Shown one piece after another: positions 1 through 9,388 of a DNA stretch of 64,000 bases. The first letter of the stretch is position 1. Each line of letters opens with the position of its first letter. This DNA is from Pseudochryseolinea flava (GTDB taxonomy: Bacteria > Bacteroidota > Bacteroidia > Cytophagales > Cyclobacteriaceae): the NCBI RefSeq assembly GCF_003286915.1, contig NZ_QMFY01000010.1, positions 155,194 through 219,193 of the forward strand. The letters are read 5' to 3'. A program made the translations under genes and the position numbers. The notes below the pieces were generated by a model. It was given only the letters and a program-made list of their open reading frames with translations, made no database searches and was not told the DNA's origin.

Positions 1-888
1 CTCGGATTGAAAGCGATGAAGGAACTCCAAGAACTGAATCCAGATAAAGAGACAGCATCAAACGCTATGCTAACTTTTTTGATCTTGAATTCGTCGGGGC
101 TCACGGTCATCCCACTGGCTATTATTGCCGATCGCGTTACGCTGGGTTCAGTCAATCCGACGAGCATTTTCATTCCTACACTGATCGCAACTTTTTGCTC
201 GACCATGGTGGCGTTAATCTATCTATCGATAAAACAACGCATCAACCTTTTTGACCCCGTGCTGCTGGCTTACATTGTTGGATTAGGTGGACTTGTTGGC
301 GGAATGATTTATTACTTCGCTGGCTTACCGCAAGACCAATTACAATCACAGTCAACGTTAGTAACTAGCATCGTGATGATATCCATCATCATTGGTTTTA
401 TGCTGCTGGGTATCAAACGTCGCCTTCCACTTTTTGAAACATTCATTGAAGGTGCCAAGGAAGGTTTTGACATCTCCGTGCGGATTATCCCCTACCTCGT
501 TGCAATTTTGGTTGGCATCGCGATGTTTCGCGTGTCTGGTGCTTTGGATTACATCACCGGTGGTATTGGATGGATAGTCGCACAGTTCGGACTGGACACT
601 GACTTTGTCGATGCGTTGCCTGTCGCATTCTTAAAACCGCTGAGCGGGCAAAGTTCACGCGCCATGATGTTGGAGCTTTCACGACCTGAAGCGTTTGGAC
701 CTGATTCATTTGTTGCGAACCTAGCATCGATATTCCGTGGGTGTGCCGAAACGACGTTCTATATGGTGGCTGTTTATTTCGGATCGATCCAAATCAAAAA
801 GACACGCTACGCTGTAACCGGAGGACTCATTGCAGACCTAGCAGGAATTATTGCAGCAATTTTTGTAGCGTATTGGTTCTTCCATTAA
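1..888 (+). CDS. Nucleoside-recognition (SpmA/SpmB-like) membrane protein, 5' end cut off
   Basis: The frame is open from the first base of the window, so the start lies upstream and about 100 or more residues are probably missing. The visible 295 residues contain about eight hydrophobic segments. The N-terminal part carries the run N-A-M-L-T-F-L-I-L-N-S followed by a GS-x-NP motif, as in SpmA, and the C-terminal half resembles SpmB. The two halves are separate spore-maturation genes in Firmicutes but are fused into one 'nucleoside recognition domain' protein in many Bacteroidota. These are inner-membrane proteins, probably transporters, with unclear substrates. The family call is fairly secure; the role in this non-sporulating lineage is unknown. 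Confidence 0.72.
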   Translation, partial: LGLKAMKELQELNPDKETASNAMLTFLILNSSGLTVIPLAIIADRVTLGSVNPTSIFIPTLIATFCSTMVALIYLSIKQRINLFDPVLLAYIVGLGGLVGGMIYYFAGLPQDQLQSQSTLVTSIVMISIIIGFMLLGIKRRLPLFETFIEGAKEGFDISVRIIPYLVAILVGIAMFRVSGALDYITGGIGWIVAQFGLDTDFVDALPVAFLKPLSGQSSRAMMLELSRPEAFGPDSFVANLASIFRGCAETTFYMVAVYFGSIQIKKTRYAVTGGLIADLAGIIAAIFVAYWFFH

Positions 889-1047
889 GCATCGATTTAT
901 TTTCAATTTTGGAAAAAATTTTCTCTCATTGGGAGTGATGTAATAGGTAAAAAACATTAATCAATCCTACTTACGTGCAATAGCGTGACACCATTTAAAG
1001 TACAATATTTGTTTGCTTAAGTGACCAATCAAACCTATCATTGTTAT

Positions 1048-1500
1048 ATGGAAAGAAAAGCGGATATCCAAAAAACCATCTACGATAACGCAAAGAGCCA
1101 CTTCCTCGGTAACTTCCCAGACTCCCTTCCTATTGAACAGGCTTATGTCCACATCGGAATGTATTTGGGATGGATCATTGACTCAGGGCTGTATTCTGAA
1201 TACTTCGAAGATGAAGCTTCCAATCAAATTTTCAGATTTAAAAGAAGAGAAATCTCGTGCACGATTCTCTCTGAAATCTGGGATGGCTATCTAGGCTATG
1301 AGCTTTTCAACCGTCAGGGTAATATGTTCACTTATTATTACTATGGTGGCGGTCTTTATCGCAACGACTATGACGAGATCTTGGTAAGAAGCCTACCGTC
1401 AATCTACCACGTAACAGACAGTTGGGAAAACTACGAGAAGATCAGACAACGTACTGATATGCGTTTTTCTGATTGGAAGAAACTTGTGGGCGCACAGTAA
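1048..1500 (+). CDS. Conserved hypothetical protein (about 150 aa)
   Basis: I do not recognise a characterised function. The 150-residue soluble protein is rich in Tyr, Asp and Glu and contains the segment EQAYVHIGMYLGWIIDSGL, typical of a widespread small family of unknown function. An upstream in-frame GTG at 1021 is possible. ATG 1048 is preferred because the family-like sequence (MERKADIQKTIYDNAKSHF) begins there. It is convergent with the secreted protein at 1544-3328, leaving about 40 bases between their stops. Confidence 0.6.
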   Translation: MERKADIQKTIYDNAKSHFLGNFPDSLPIEQAYVHIGMYLGWIIDSGLYSEYFEDEASNQIFRFKRREISCTILSEIWDGYLGYELFNRQGNMFTYYYYGGGLYRNDYDEILVRSLPSIYHVTDSWENYEKIRQRTDMRFSDWKKLVGAQ

Positions 1501-1543
1501 ATAGTCCGCCCTGTCCTCAAGCGACTGAAATCTATTTACGACT

Positions 1544-3328
1544 CTATTTAGCCTTTCCGTTTTTATCGATCAGCAATTGCTGTGTCTCGTTCTTAATCAC
1601 GAGTTCACCCGTCTCTTGCTTATATAGAATCTCTTGCGGTAAGAAACTCACCGCATAATTGTTATTCCACGCTAGTCCATCCGAACGATAAAGTTTCGCC
1701 AACGACAGCGTGTATTTATTTTCTTTCGAGGCAGCTCCAGAGTATACCAGAACATAAAAAACTTGGCCTGCCGCATCGCTGTGCACAAGCGATTTGGCAT
1801 GTGAAAGCTTTGACAATTTAAACACTTGCTTGTCGACAGGAAACAACACCTTAACATCGACCATGCGCGTTGGTGTAATCGTGTAGAAATAGCCTTCAGC
1901 GGTCAATGAATCTTTGTACGCTAAACCGGTAGTGTATTTATCAGCCACCAAATGCAAGGGTTTAAACCGTGAAGTAGTCTTACCCAAAAACAATGGAATA
2001 GAGTCCGGCGAACTGACAATCCATCGCAGCGATTCATCTAAGGCGGCAATACGTTTGTCAACCGCGCGACGCTCACGCTCTGCATATTCTTTCAACGCTT
2101 TCACGTAACTCTTCAACACAACGGTATTGCTATACGTATGGGAGATGAAGTGACCATAATCCTCCGCTTCTTTATCCAAATCCTGCTTGGACATTTTATC
2201 GGCAACGCTGTCGAGTTTCATCAGATAATTTGATGCTCTATTAATGCGCTCACGGCTAGTAATGATGTTGGCCGAATCCGCGGCATGTTGGTTCTCTATT
2301 TTGATCGAGCGATACTCCAAGTCGGCTATCTTCAAGGTGAATACATCCATTGGTAACGGGTCTGAATCATATTTCGACAACTGTGTGATCAACATACGAT
2401 CGATTAATTTGGTTAGGTCGCTATGAACCGACACCGAATCTTTGTTCAACTTCTCACGGAGCTTGTTGATTTCCACATCATACGACACCAGGTGATCGCG
2501 CATCGGCTGAATTTCCTTCTCAATGATAAGTTTGGTGTTCTCTGCAAACTTTTTATAATCCCACACTTGAACTTCATCTTGATAGAAGTCAGCTTTCGTA
2601 CTTCCGTCTTTCGGAAAATCTTTGATTTCGTTTTTAGCAAGTACTTGATTATAGCCCGTCTTCGAGCCAAGGTTTGCAAGGCTTCCTTTATAGCTTTCAA
2701 ATGCTTTTAAGCACGAATCGTAACGCACCACGAGTACTTGTAGCAGTTGAACCGTGGTTTCGTCTGCGCGAAGATAGAGTGCCTTTTCGGAGGGGTAAGC
2801 CTGCTGAATACGAGTGTATGATGCGCGCGTTTTGGTATAGAAACTGTCCGCCAACACAAAGTAATGCTTGATCATCTTCACGCGATCAATCTTCTCCCGA
2901 AGTCCTTCCATTCTTTTTTCGAGATCAAACTGAATATCGGAGAGCTTCACACCAAATTCACCGGTGCGCAAATCGCGACGATTATATATTTGATAGTACT
3001 CATCGTTTCGTTTTACCTCTTTCTCGGTGAGTCCTTTGTAGGCCTTATCGAAGAAGTATATCGCCGAATCCATGTGTGCGATGGCTTTAGAAGTGCTTTT
3101 CAAAATGTCCTCCTTTCCCGAGCGTTCTTGCTGAATGATTCCCATGTAGAGGTAAGCATTCGGGTTGTCGATATTTTCTTTGAGGTATTTGCGGAGAAAT
3201 GGCTCTGCAGACTCATACTGCTTCGTGCTCAGAAGGCCAAAAATGTCCTTATACTTCACTTTTTGAGCGACTGCTGGTGCGGCACAAATAAAAACAAGCA
3301 AGAGCTTAACGAAAGCAACTTTTGACAT
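1544..3328 (-). CDS. Secreted protein of unknown function with TPR-like N-terminus
   Basis: The 594-residue protein begins with a clear signal peptide (hydrophobic VAFVKLLLVFICAAPAVA, cut near AQ) and should be periplasmic or surface exposed. Residues about 25-110 look like helical tetratricopeptide-type repeats (FGLLSTKQYESAEPFLRKYL, then NPNAYLYMGIIQQE). The middle, about 130-420, is mostly charged helix with coiled-coil character, and the C-terminal third is beta-rich. No catalytic motif was seen. It starts divergently from the thioredoxin-like gene, with overlapping start regions near 3328. It is probably a Cytophagales-specific envelope protein; the function is unassigned. Confidence 0.7.
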   Translation of the reverse strand: MSKVAFVKLLLVFICAAPAVAQKVKYKDIFGLLSTKQYESAEPFLRKYLKENIDNPNAYLYMGIIQQERSGKEDILKSTSKAIAHMDSAIYFFDKAYKGLTEKEVKRNDEYYQIYNRRDLRTGEFGVKLSDIQFDLEKRMEGLREKIDRVKMIKHYFVLADSFYTKTRASYTRIQQAYPSEKALYLRADETTVQLLQVLVVRYDSCLKAFESYKGSLANLGSKTGYNQVLAKNEIKDFPKDGSTKADFYQDEVQVWDYKKFAENTKLIIEKEIQPMRDHLVSYDVEINKLREKLNKDSVSVHSDLTKLIDRMLITQLSKYDSDPLPMDVFTLKIADLEYRSIKIENQHAADSANIITSRERINRASNYLMKLDSVADKMSKQDLDKEAEDYGHFISHTYSNTVVLKSYVKALKEYAERERRAVDKRIAALDESLRWIVSSPDSIPLFLGKTTSRFKPLHLVADKYTTGLAYKDSLTAEGYFYTITPTRMVDVKVLFPVDKQVFKLSKLSHAKSLVHSDAAGQVFYVLVYSGAASKENKYTLSLAKLYRSDGLAWNNNYAVSFLPQEILYKQETGELVIKNETQQLLIDKNGKAK

Positions 3329-3404
3329 GTTGAGAGATTATTATCTTTCGAAATTAATTAAAATCGGGAGATTTGAGTACCCTATGACCATTTTCCAAGT
3401 CAGC

Positions 3405-4010
3405 ATGAAAAAACTGTACCAAACCATTCATTGGGCTTCTATTTGGCGTACAATCAAGCCTTCGCTCGTCATCATTGCGTTTTTTGTAATGCTGAAATAC
3501 ACAGGGGCTTTTTCCGGAATTTCACAAATCACGCAATCAGCGCTGATGAAAACTGGTGTGATGGATGCCAAACCGAGTGACGATGCCTTGGCAAAGGATT
3601 TTGATTACAATTTTAAGTTACGCGATCTGCAAGGAAACATCGTCAGTGCTGAAGATTTCAAAAACAAAACACTATTCATCAACCTATGGGCTACCTGGTG
3701 CGGACCTTGCCGCTCTGAGATGCCATCCATACAAAGTCTGCACGACAAAGTGGATGCAACGAAAATAGCATTCATCATGCTCTCCATCGACGATCCCGAC
3801 GCTGATGAGAAAGTCAAAAAATTCGCCTTAAACAATCATTACACTTTCCCGATCTATCGCCCAGTCGATGGGCTTCCCGACCAACTTCATGTTACCAGTA
3901 TTCCAACAACATTTATTGTAAGTCCTGACGGAAAACTTGTTCAGAAAAAAATTGGCACAGCGCACTACGACACCGAAGGCTTCAAGGATTTTTTAGAAAA
4001 GCTGAAGTAA
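3405..4010 (+). CDS. TlpA/ResA-family membrane-anchored thioredoxin-like protein
   Basis: This is a predicted thiol-disulfide oxidoreductase acting outside the cytoplasmic membrane. A single N-terminal anchor (about residues 15-35, PSLVIIAFFVMLKYTGAF) is followed by an AhpC/TSA-Redoxin-type domain with the active site W-C-G-P-C in the context NLWATWCGPCRSEMPS. The cis-proline region reads TSIPTTFIVSPDGK, as expected for TlpA proteins. The frame is open upstream to 3327 and offers ATG 3384. ATG 3405 gives the usual anchor length and avoids overlapping the divergent gene. The substrate is unknown; maintenance of c-type cytochromes or cell-envelope thiols is the usual role. Confidence 0.82.
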   Translation: MKKLYQTIHWASIWRTIKPSLVIIAFFVMLKYTGAFSGISQITQSALMKTGVMDAKPSDDALAKDFDYNFKLRDLQGNIVSAEDFKNKTLFINLWATWCGPCRSEMPSIQSLHDKVDATKIAFIMLSIDDPDADEKVKKFALNNHYTFPIYRPVDGLPDQLHVTSIPTTFIVSPDGKLVQKKIGTAHYDTEGFKDFLEKLK

Positions 4011-4012
4011 GA

Positions 4013-4702
4013 TTATTTCAACGCAAGCAATTCACGCTGCACGATTTCCATTCCCGTGCTGGCTTTGTCTTGTATCATGCGGACATTGGGAAACTTACCG
4101 ACTTCAGGAAGATTTGGATCGACAATAAATTTTATACTGTCACTCGGAACGTAGCTGATCAATCCAGCCGCTGGATATACAGCCATCGACGTACCAACTA
4201 CCAGAAAGAAATCTGCGTCCATCGCATGATGCGCGGCCACTTCAATCAATGGAACACTCTCACCAAACCACACGATGTTGGGGCGTAGCTGTGATCCGAG
4301 TGGACACAAGTCGCCAATCTTCAACTCCCACCCTTCAATAGGATACACAAGCGTCGCGTTTTTTGTGCTCCTTGATTCGAACAAACTTCCATGTAAATGA
4401 ATGACATGTGTCGATCCCGCGCGTTCGTGAAGGTCATCAACATTCTGCGTCACGATCGTTACATCGAAGTGCTCTTCCAGTTCTGCAAGAATCATATGAC
4501 CGCGATTAGGATTTACTTCCAGTGCGCGTTTCCGTCTCTGATTATAAAAATCCAACACAAGCACTGGGTCTTTCCGCCATCCTTCCGGTGACGCCACATC
4601 TTCGACACGAAATCCTTCCCACAAACCATTCGCGTCGCGAAACGTTGGAATACCACTTTCGGCACTAATGCCTGCGCCGCTTAGAACGACTAGCTTCTTC
4701 AT
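4013..4702 (-). CDS. cobB: Sir2-family NAD-dependent protein deacylase (CobB-like)
   Basis: Sirtuins remove acyl groups from lysines using NAD+. The 229-residue protein has the nucleotide-binding GAGISAESGIPTFRDANGLW motif near the N-terminus, the TQNVDDLHERAG motif, and the catalytic histidine in HLHGS; LRPNIVWFGE follows, as in CobB. The small zinc module is odd. Between HLHG and VVWFGE-type residues only one cysteine remains (GDLCPLG), so the four-Cys zinc site is not conserved. Convergent with the thioredoxin-like gene, its stop lies only two bases beyond that gene's stop. The assignment to the sirtuin family is firm; the acyl preference is not known. Confidence 0.88.
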   Translation of the reverse strand: MKKLVVLSGAGISAESGIPTFRDANGLWEGFRVEDVASPEGWRKDPVLVLDFYNQRRKRALEVNPNRGHMILAELEEHFDVTIVTQNVDDLHERAGSTHVIHLHGSLFESRSTKNATLVYPIEGWELKIGDLCPLGSQLRPNIVWFGESVPLIEVAAHHAMDADFFLVVGTSMAVYPAAGLISYVPSDSIKFIVDPNLPEVGKFPNVRMIQDKASTGMEIVQRELLALK

Positions 4703-4708
4703 TCTCGG

Positions 4709-4829
4709 TTAAAAGTTGAAAGTTAAAAGTCGAAAGTAAATTTAACGCGAAAGTTCACTACTAAAATAAAAGTTGAAGGCTCAAAGCTAACGAGAACTTT
4801 AAACCTTCAACTTTAAACTTTCAACCTTC
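4709..4829. repeat. Heptanucleotide tandem arrays in inverted arrangement between topA and cobB
   Basis: Units of seven bases recur: GTTGAAA, GTTAAAA, GTCGAAA at 4715-4735, and AACTTTA, AACCTTC, AACTTTA, AACTTTC, AACCTTC at 4795-4829. The second array is roughly the reverse complement of the first, with an additional GTTGAAG copy near 4772. Together they could fold into an imperfect hairpin. They sit immediately behind the topA stop, so they might end its transcript. Confidence 0.7.
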
Positions 4830-7300
4830 TATTTCTTTTTCTTCGGTAGCGTTTTCTTCGTCGCTGTTTTTTTCGCTGCCGTCTTTTTAGCTGCTACTTT
4901 TTTCGCTGGCGCTTTTGCTACTTTTTTTGCGGCTGTTTTCGTAGCCGTTTTCTTAGCAGGTGCTTCTGCTGTTTTTGTTGCTGCTCTCCCCCACCGTCCT
5001 TTTTTCTCTGGTGTTGCCGCCGCAAGCGTTATGCACTCTTCATAGGTAAGATCTTTTGGTTCTTTCCCCTTCGGAATTTTCACATTCTTCTTACCTGCTT
5101 TGATATACGGACCAAATCGACCGTTGAGTACTTGAATCTCCGGATCTTCCGCAAATGCCTTGATCAATTTATTCGCATCTGCAACACGCTTTGCTTCGAT
5201 TAATTCGATCGCACGTTCGGATGTGATCTCATAAGGATCATCTGTCTTCGGAATCGATACAAACTTTTTATCATGCAGCACATATGGACCGAAACGTCCG
5301 ATGTTCACGACGACTGGTTTCTCTTCGAACATGCCCATCTCACGTGGCATCTTAAAGAGTTCCATCGCATCTTCCATGGTGATGTTCTCAATGAACTGGC
5401 CGGGACGTAAGCTCGCAAACTTTGGTTTCTCACCACCGTTATCGTCAGGATTTTCACCAATTTGTGCGTAAGCGCCGAACTTACCGAGCTTCACATACAC
5501 ATTCTTTCCTGTCTTCGGATCTACACCCAACTCTCTACTTTTACCGACGGAAGACCGTTCAACCTTTTCAGTAACGGTAACTTTTTTATGGAACGGCTGA
5601 TAGAAGTTGTCAATCATCTTCTTCCAGTTCAACTTACCATTCGCTATCTCATCGAACTCTTGTTCAATCTCAGATGTAAATGAGAAGTCAGTAACATCTG
5701 GAAAATGTTCTACCAAGAAATCTGTTACAACCATTGCCGTGTTGGTCGGGAAGAGTTTATTCTTCTCCGCGCCCGTGATTTCAGAATCGATCTCTTTGGC
5801 GATGTCATTATCTTTCAATCGGAAGACGTTGTATTTACGTTCTACGCCTTCGCGAATTTCTTTTACTACATAGCCGCGCTTTTGAACCGTTGTAATGGTA
5901 GGCGCATACGTTGATGGTCGGCCAATGCCAAGTTCTTCAAGTTTCTTCACAAGGCTTGCTTCCGTGAATCGCGGTGCATGTCGTGAGAATATTTGTTTAG
6001 CGATAATCTGATCAAGTTTAAGATCTTGTCCGATACTCAGTGGTGGAAGTACTTTGCTGTTACCTTCTTCCGCATCTTCATCATCGTCAGACTCCATATA
6101 AACAGCTAGAAACCCTTCGAATTTCACAACTTCACCATTGGCGACGAACGTTCTTGGATTCGTTGAAATAGAAATTGTAGCCGTTGTTTTCTCCAACTCG
6201 GCATCCGCCATTTGAGAGGCGATGGCACGTTTCCAGATGAGATCATAAAGCCGCGCGGCGTTTCTATCCATACCCGGATCGTTCACCGAAAAATCCGTTG
6301 GACGAATCGCTTCGTGAGCCTCTTGCGCTGACGACGACTTTGTTTTAAAAACACGCGGTTGAACGAAATCTTTACCAAATGATGTTTCGATCTGACGCAT
6401 GGCACCGTTACGTGCTTCATCAGAAAGATTTACGGAGTCAGTACGCATGTAACTGATCTTACCAGACTCGTAAAGTTTTTGCGCCACGGTCATCGTTTGG
6501 ATAACGGAGAACCCAAGTTTACGCGCAGCTTCTTGTTGAAGTGTTGACGTCGTAAACGGCGGTGCAGGTGAGCGCTTCGAAGGTTTGGTTTGTAGGTCGG
6601 CGATTTTGTATTTCGCACCCTTACAAGATTCTAAAAATTCCAAAGCTTCTTCTTCCGTATCGAAGCGTTCCGATAATTCGGCTACGAGTGTTCTCCCTTT
6701 TTCGAGCGGGAATTCAGCGTTGACTTTATAAGAAGATTTTGCTTTGAACTCGCTGATCTCGCGTTCACGTTCAACGACTAATCGAACGGCAACACTTTGT
6801 ACACGACCAGCAGAAAGTCCAGTCTTTATTTTCTTCCACAGAATTGGTGAGAGTTCATATCCTACAAGACGATCGAGCACGCGACGCGCTTGTTGCGCAT
6901 TCACCAAGTCGATATCAATACCACGCGGCGTTTTAATGGCGTTAAGGATCGCATTTTTCGTGATCTCTGTAAAAACGATGCGTCGTGTTTTTTTATCCGT
7001 AAGGTCCAACACCTCTTTCAAGTGCCAGGAAATAGCCTCTCCCTCACGGTCTTCATCGGACGCGAGGTATACCATTTCGGCATCCTCGGCGAGTTTTTTG
7101 AGTTTTTGAATGATGTCCTTCTTTTCCGGACTTACTTCATAGGTTGGTTCGAAACCATTTTCGATATCAATGGCGTCGCCTCCTTTGGGTAAATCACGGA
7201 TGTGTCCCATGCTCGAGGCGACCTTAAAATCCTTGCCCAGATACCCTTCAATGGTCTTCGCTTTTGCCGGGGACTCTACTATTACCAGGTTTTTTGACAT
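4829..7300 (-). CDS. topA: DNA topoisomerase I (type IA)
   Basis: The enzyme relaxes negatively supercoiled DNA by single-strand passage. The 823-residue protein starts MSKNLVIVESPAKAKTIEGY, the canonical TOPRIM beginning. It has the acidic SDEDREGEAI motif, the QARRVLDRLVGYELSP motif, and the active-site tyrosine in GKISYMRTDSVNLS. Several C-terminal repeats (GRFGPYVL, GRFGPYIK types) replace the Cys4 zinc fingers of E. coli TopA. The tail from about residue 770 is a Lys/Ala/Pro-rich stretch with repeated AKK and TKK blocks, a likely nonspecific DNA-binding extension. It is divergent from the SixA-like gene across 114 bases. Confidence 0.97.
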   Translation of the reverse strand: MSKNLVIVESPAKAKTIEGYLGKDFKVASSMGHIRDLPKGGDAIDIENGFEPTYEVSPEKKDIIQKLKKLAEDAEMVYLASDEDREGEAISWHLKEVLDLTDKKTRRIVFTEITKNAILNAIKTPRGIDIDLVNAQQARRVLDRLVGYELSPILWKKIKTGLSAGRVQSVAVRLVVEREREISEFKAKSSYKVNAEFPLEKGRTLVAELSERFDTEEEALEFLESCKGAKYKIADLQTKPSKRSPAPPFTTSTLQQEAARKLGFSVIQTMTVAQKLYESGKISYMRTDSVNLSDEARNGAMRQIETSFGKDFVQPRVFKTKSSSAQEAHEAIRPTDFSVNDPGMDRNAARLYDLIWKRAIASQMADAELEKTTATISISTNPRTFVANGEVVKFEGFLAVYMESDDDEDAEEGNSKVLPPLSIGQDLKLDQIIAKQIFSRHAPRFTEASLVKKLEELGIGRPSTYAPTITTVQKRGYVVKEIREGVERKYNVFRLKDNDIAKEIDSEITGAEKNKLFPTNTAMVVTDFLVEHFPDVTDFSFTSEIEQEFDEIANGKLNWKKMIDNFYQPFHKKVTVTEKVERSSVGKSRELGVDPKTGKNVYVKLGKFGAYAQIGENPDDNGGEKPKFASLRPGQFIENITMEDAMELFKMPREMGMFEEKPVVVNIGRFGPYVLHDKKFVSIPKTDDPYEITSERAIELIEAKRVADANKLIKAFAEDPEIQVLNGRFGPYIKAGKKNVKIPKGKEPKDLTYEECITLAAATPEKKGRWGRAATKTAEAPAKKTATKTAAKKVAKAPAKKVAAKKTAAKKTATKKTLPKKKK

Positions 7301-7414
7301 GTCAATAATCGCTTGAAAAGGATCAAATATCTGGAAATTTTTAAAAAATCAAATTTGAGGTGTTAAGTTTGGCCCCTGAGTGCAGTAATCAAAGACCCTT
7401 CACTAACCAGTTAT

Positions 7415-7921
7415 ATGCCTCGTTTTCTTTACCTTTTGCGACATGCTCAAAGTGCTGATAAACAAGTGAATGAGCGTGACCACGACCGTGAATTGACACC
7501 CGTCGGTATGAAGCAGTCCATCCATGTCGGTGCTTACCTCATAAAAAATCCTGTGAATCTCGACGCAATCATGTCTAGCACGGCCGAAAGGGCGAAAGCA
7601 ACGTCTAATCTGATTGCCGACACCTTAAAATTCGACGAAGAAAAAATATTTTTTCAAGAAGACCTTTATGAGGCCTCGACCCGAACCTTTTTTCAATTCA
7701 TCTCACAACTTAGTGACGACTACCAGTCGGTGATGTGCGTAGCGCACAATCCCGCCATTTCATACGTTGCGGAGTATCTCACGCGCGCCGAAATCGGTGA
7801 TGTTGTCCCCTCCGGACTGGTCATCATCAAATTCAACATTCACTCATGGAAAGAAGTAAGCCAAGGCAATGGCGAACTCATCCAATATATTCAACCGGCT
7901 ACGCTGAACGATCATGACTAG
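7415..7921 (+). CDS. sixA: SixA-like phosphohistidine phosphatase (histidine phosphatase superfamily)
   Basis: The N-terminus carries the catalytic RHAQS motif (RHG/RHAQ type, residues about 9-13), and the second active-site histidine is in VMCVAHNPAISY. The length of 168 residues fits the small SixA branch, which dephosphorylates phosphohistidine in phosphorelay or PTS proteins. Which protein is dephosphorylated here is not visible. The ureohydrolase gene follows on the same strand after 21 bases and may be cotranscribed. Confidence 0.82.
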   Translation: MPRFLYLLRHAQSADKQVNERDHDRELTPVGMKQSIHVGAYLIKNPVNLDAIMSSTAERAKATSNLIADTLKFDEEKIFFQEDLYEASTRTFFQFISQLSDDYQSVMCVAHNPAISYVAEYLTRAEIGDVVPSGLVIIKFNIHSWKEVSQGNGELIQYIQPATLNDHD

Positions 7922-7942
7922 TCGTGTGTATTTACTTTATTC

Positions 7943-8977
7943 ATGACGCGTAGAGAAGAAATCATCCGGCGTTTCGATCCAAATGGGCCGGGCATTCAAG
8001 GAAATTTATTTGGACTACCTTTCGATGTTGATACAGCGTCTGTTGTATTAATACCTGTGCCTTGGGAAGTAACTGTAACATACCACACAGGTACCGCCGA
8101 TGGCCCCGAAGCCATTTTGAAAGCATCACAGCAGATTGACAGTTACATGCGCGAAATTCCAGAAGCATGGAAATTGGGAACATGTATGCTACCCGCATCA
8201 AAAGACATCAAAGCCGAGAGTAGAAAACTTCGCGCACAAGCATCACAACATATTTCAAAACTTGAACGTGGTGAAAAAACGTTAGTTAATGATCCGCTCG
8301 TTAATAAAATAAATGAGTCGTGCGAGAGTTTGAATATCTACGTAAAGAGTACTGCACAAAAACTTTTGCGTGCCGGTAAGATGGTAGGCATCGTAGGCGG
8401 CGATCACAGTACACCTTTGGGTTTATTACGCGCACTCGCTGACCATCATCAAAGCTTTGGCATTTTACAAATCGACGCACATGCCGACCTACGAAAAGCT
8501 TATGAAGACTTCACTTACTCGCACGCGTCGATTATGTACAACGTGCTGAAAATTCCAGCGGTAAGTAAATTGGTACAGGTGGGCATTCGAGATTACTGTG
8601 ATGAAGAAGCAAAGATGATTGAGCAATCTGAAGGAAGGGTTGTGACCTTTTTCGATGATGACTTGAAAGATAGGCGCTTCAGCGGTCAATCATGGCAGCA
8701 GCTATGCGACAAAATCGTGCGCCAATTGCCCAAACAAGTTTACATTAGCTTTGATATCGACGGACTAGATCCAAAACTTTGTCCGAATACTGGTACGCCT
8801 GTTCCTGGTGGACTGGAATTTCAAGAGGCCGTATACTTAATAAAGAAAGTTGTGCAATCAGGTCGAAAGATCATTGGCTTTGATCTCTGCGAAGTAACCT
8901 CGGGCGATCACGACTGGGATGCAAACGTAGGAGCACGCATGCTTTTTCAATTGTGTCACTGGATGGGTGTATCGTAG
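7943..8977 (+). CDS. Ureohydrolase (arginase/agmatinase/formimidoylglutamase family)
   Basis: This is a binuclear-manganese amidinohydrolase. All metal-ligand motifs are present in order: GGDHSTPLG, then IDAHADLR (DAHAD) followed by SHAS, and SFDIDGLDPK near residue 275. The 344-residue length exceeds typical agmatinase (about 300), because of a lysine-rich helical insertion at about residues 85-130. Bacteroidota have several such proteins annotated as agmatinase-like or formimidoylglutamase. The substrate cannot be decided from the sequence, and no hut or polyamine genes lie nearby. Confidence 0.82.
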   Translation: MTRREEIIRRFDPNGPGIQGNLFGLPFDVDTASVVLIPVPWEVTVTYHTGTADGPEAILKASQQIDSYMREIPEAWKLGTCMLPASKDIKAESRKLRAQASQHISKLERGEKTLVNDPLVNKINESCESLNIYVKSTAQKLLRAGKMVGIVGGDHSTPLGLLRALADHHQSFGILQIDAHADLRKAYEDFTYSHASIMYNVLKIPAVSKLVQVGIRDYCDEEAKMIEQSEGRVVTFFDDDLKDRRFSGQSWQQLCDKIVRQLPKQVYISFDIDGLDPKLCPNTGTPVPGGLEFQEAVYLIKKVVQSGRKIIGFDLCEVTSGDHDWDANVGARMLFQLCHWMGVS

Positions 8978-9072
8978 GGCAAGTTAGTCGCGATGAATCC
9001 TTCTTAGATGTGTTGAAGTGTTGTTGTGTTGACGTGCTGACGTTTCTCCGGTGTTAGTCGCTGAACCAATAG

Positions 9073-9143
<71 letters not shown>

Positions 9144-9178
9144 TTCAACAATTCTTGAAATTTCCTGATCGAACACTT

Positions 9179-9205
9179 TTTGTTTTCGATATTATTATAT
9201 CTTTG
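9179..9205 (+). promoter_or_regulatory. Bacteroidota-type promoter for the SRP RNA
   Basis: A TATCTTTG box at 9198-9205 matches the TAnnTTTG -7 consensus of Bacteroidota sigma factor and ends five bases before the RNA 5' end. A TTTG at 9179-9182 may be the -33 element, although the 15-base spacing is shorter than usual. Confidence 0.6.
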
Positions 9206-9210
9206 CGCCC

Positions 9211-9302
9211 GGCAAGCCGGCACGACCAGCTCCTGCTGAACTCCCCCAGGACCGGAAGGTAGCAAGGGTAGGCGGTTGTAGCGGTGCGATGTTCGGTTTG
9301 CC
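9211..9302 (+). ncRNA. ffs: Signal recognition particle RNA (4.5S type)
   Basis: The sequence contains the invariant SRP apical hairpin, with CCAGGACCGGAAGGTAGCAA including the asymmetric-loop AGCA and the GGAA tetraloop. The 5' GGCAAGCCG pairs with the terminal CGGTTTGCC. The RNA of about 92 nt is the short bacterial form without an Alu domain. It binds Ffh to target nascent membrane proteins. A T-run at 9304-9310 right after the closing stem would act as the terminator. An open frame on the opposite strand is spurious. Confidence 0.93.
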
Positions 9303-9388
9303 ATTTTTTTGGTCCATACATGAACGATGCACGATTAGTGCCGATCTACGTAAGTCAACCGCATACCAAATTATAACCTTTTAATACC

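Noticed and set aside
2423..2710. Plus-strand 95-residue frame within the secreted-protein gene
   Set aside because: It lies wholly inside the well-supported 594-aa gene on the other strand and lacks protein-like features.
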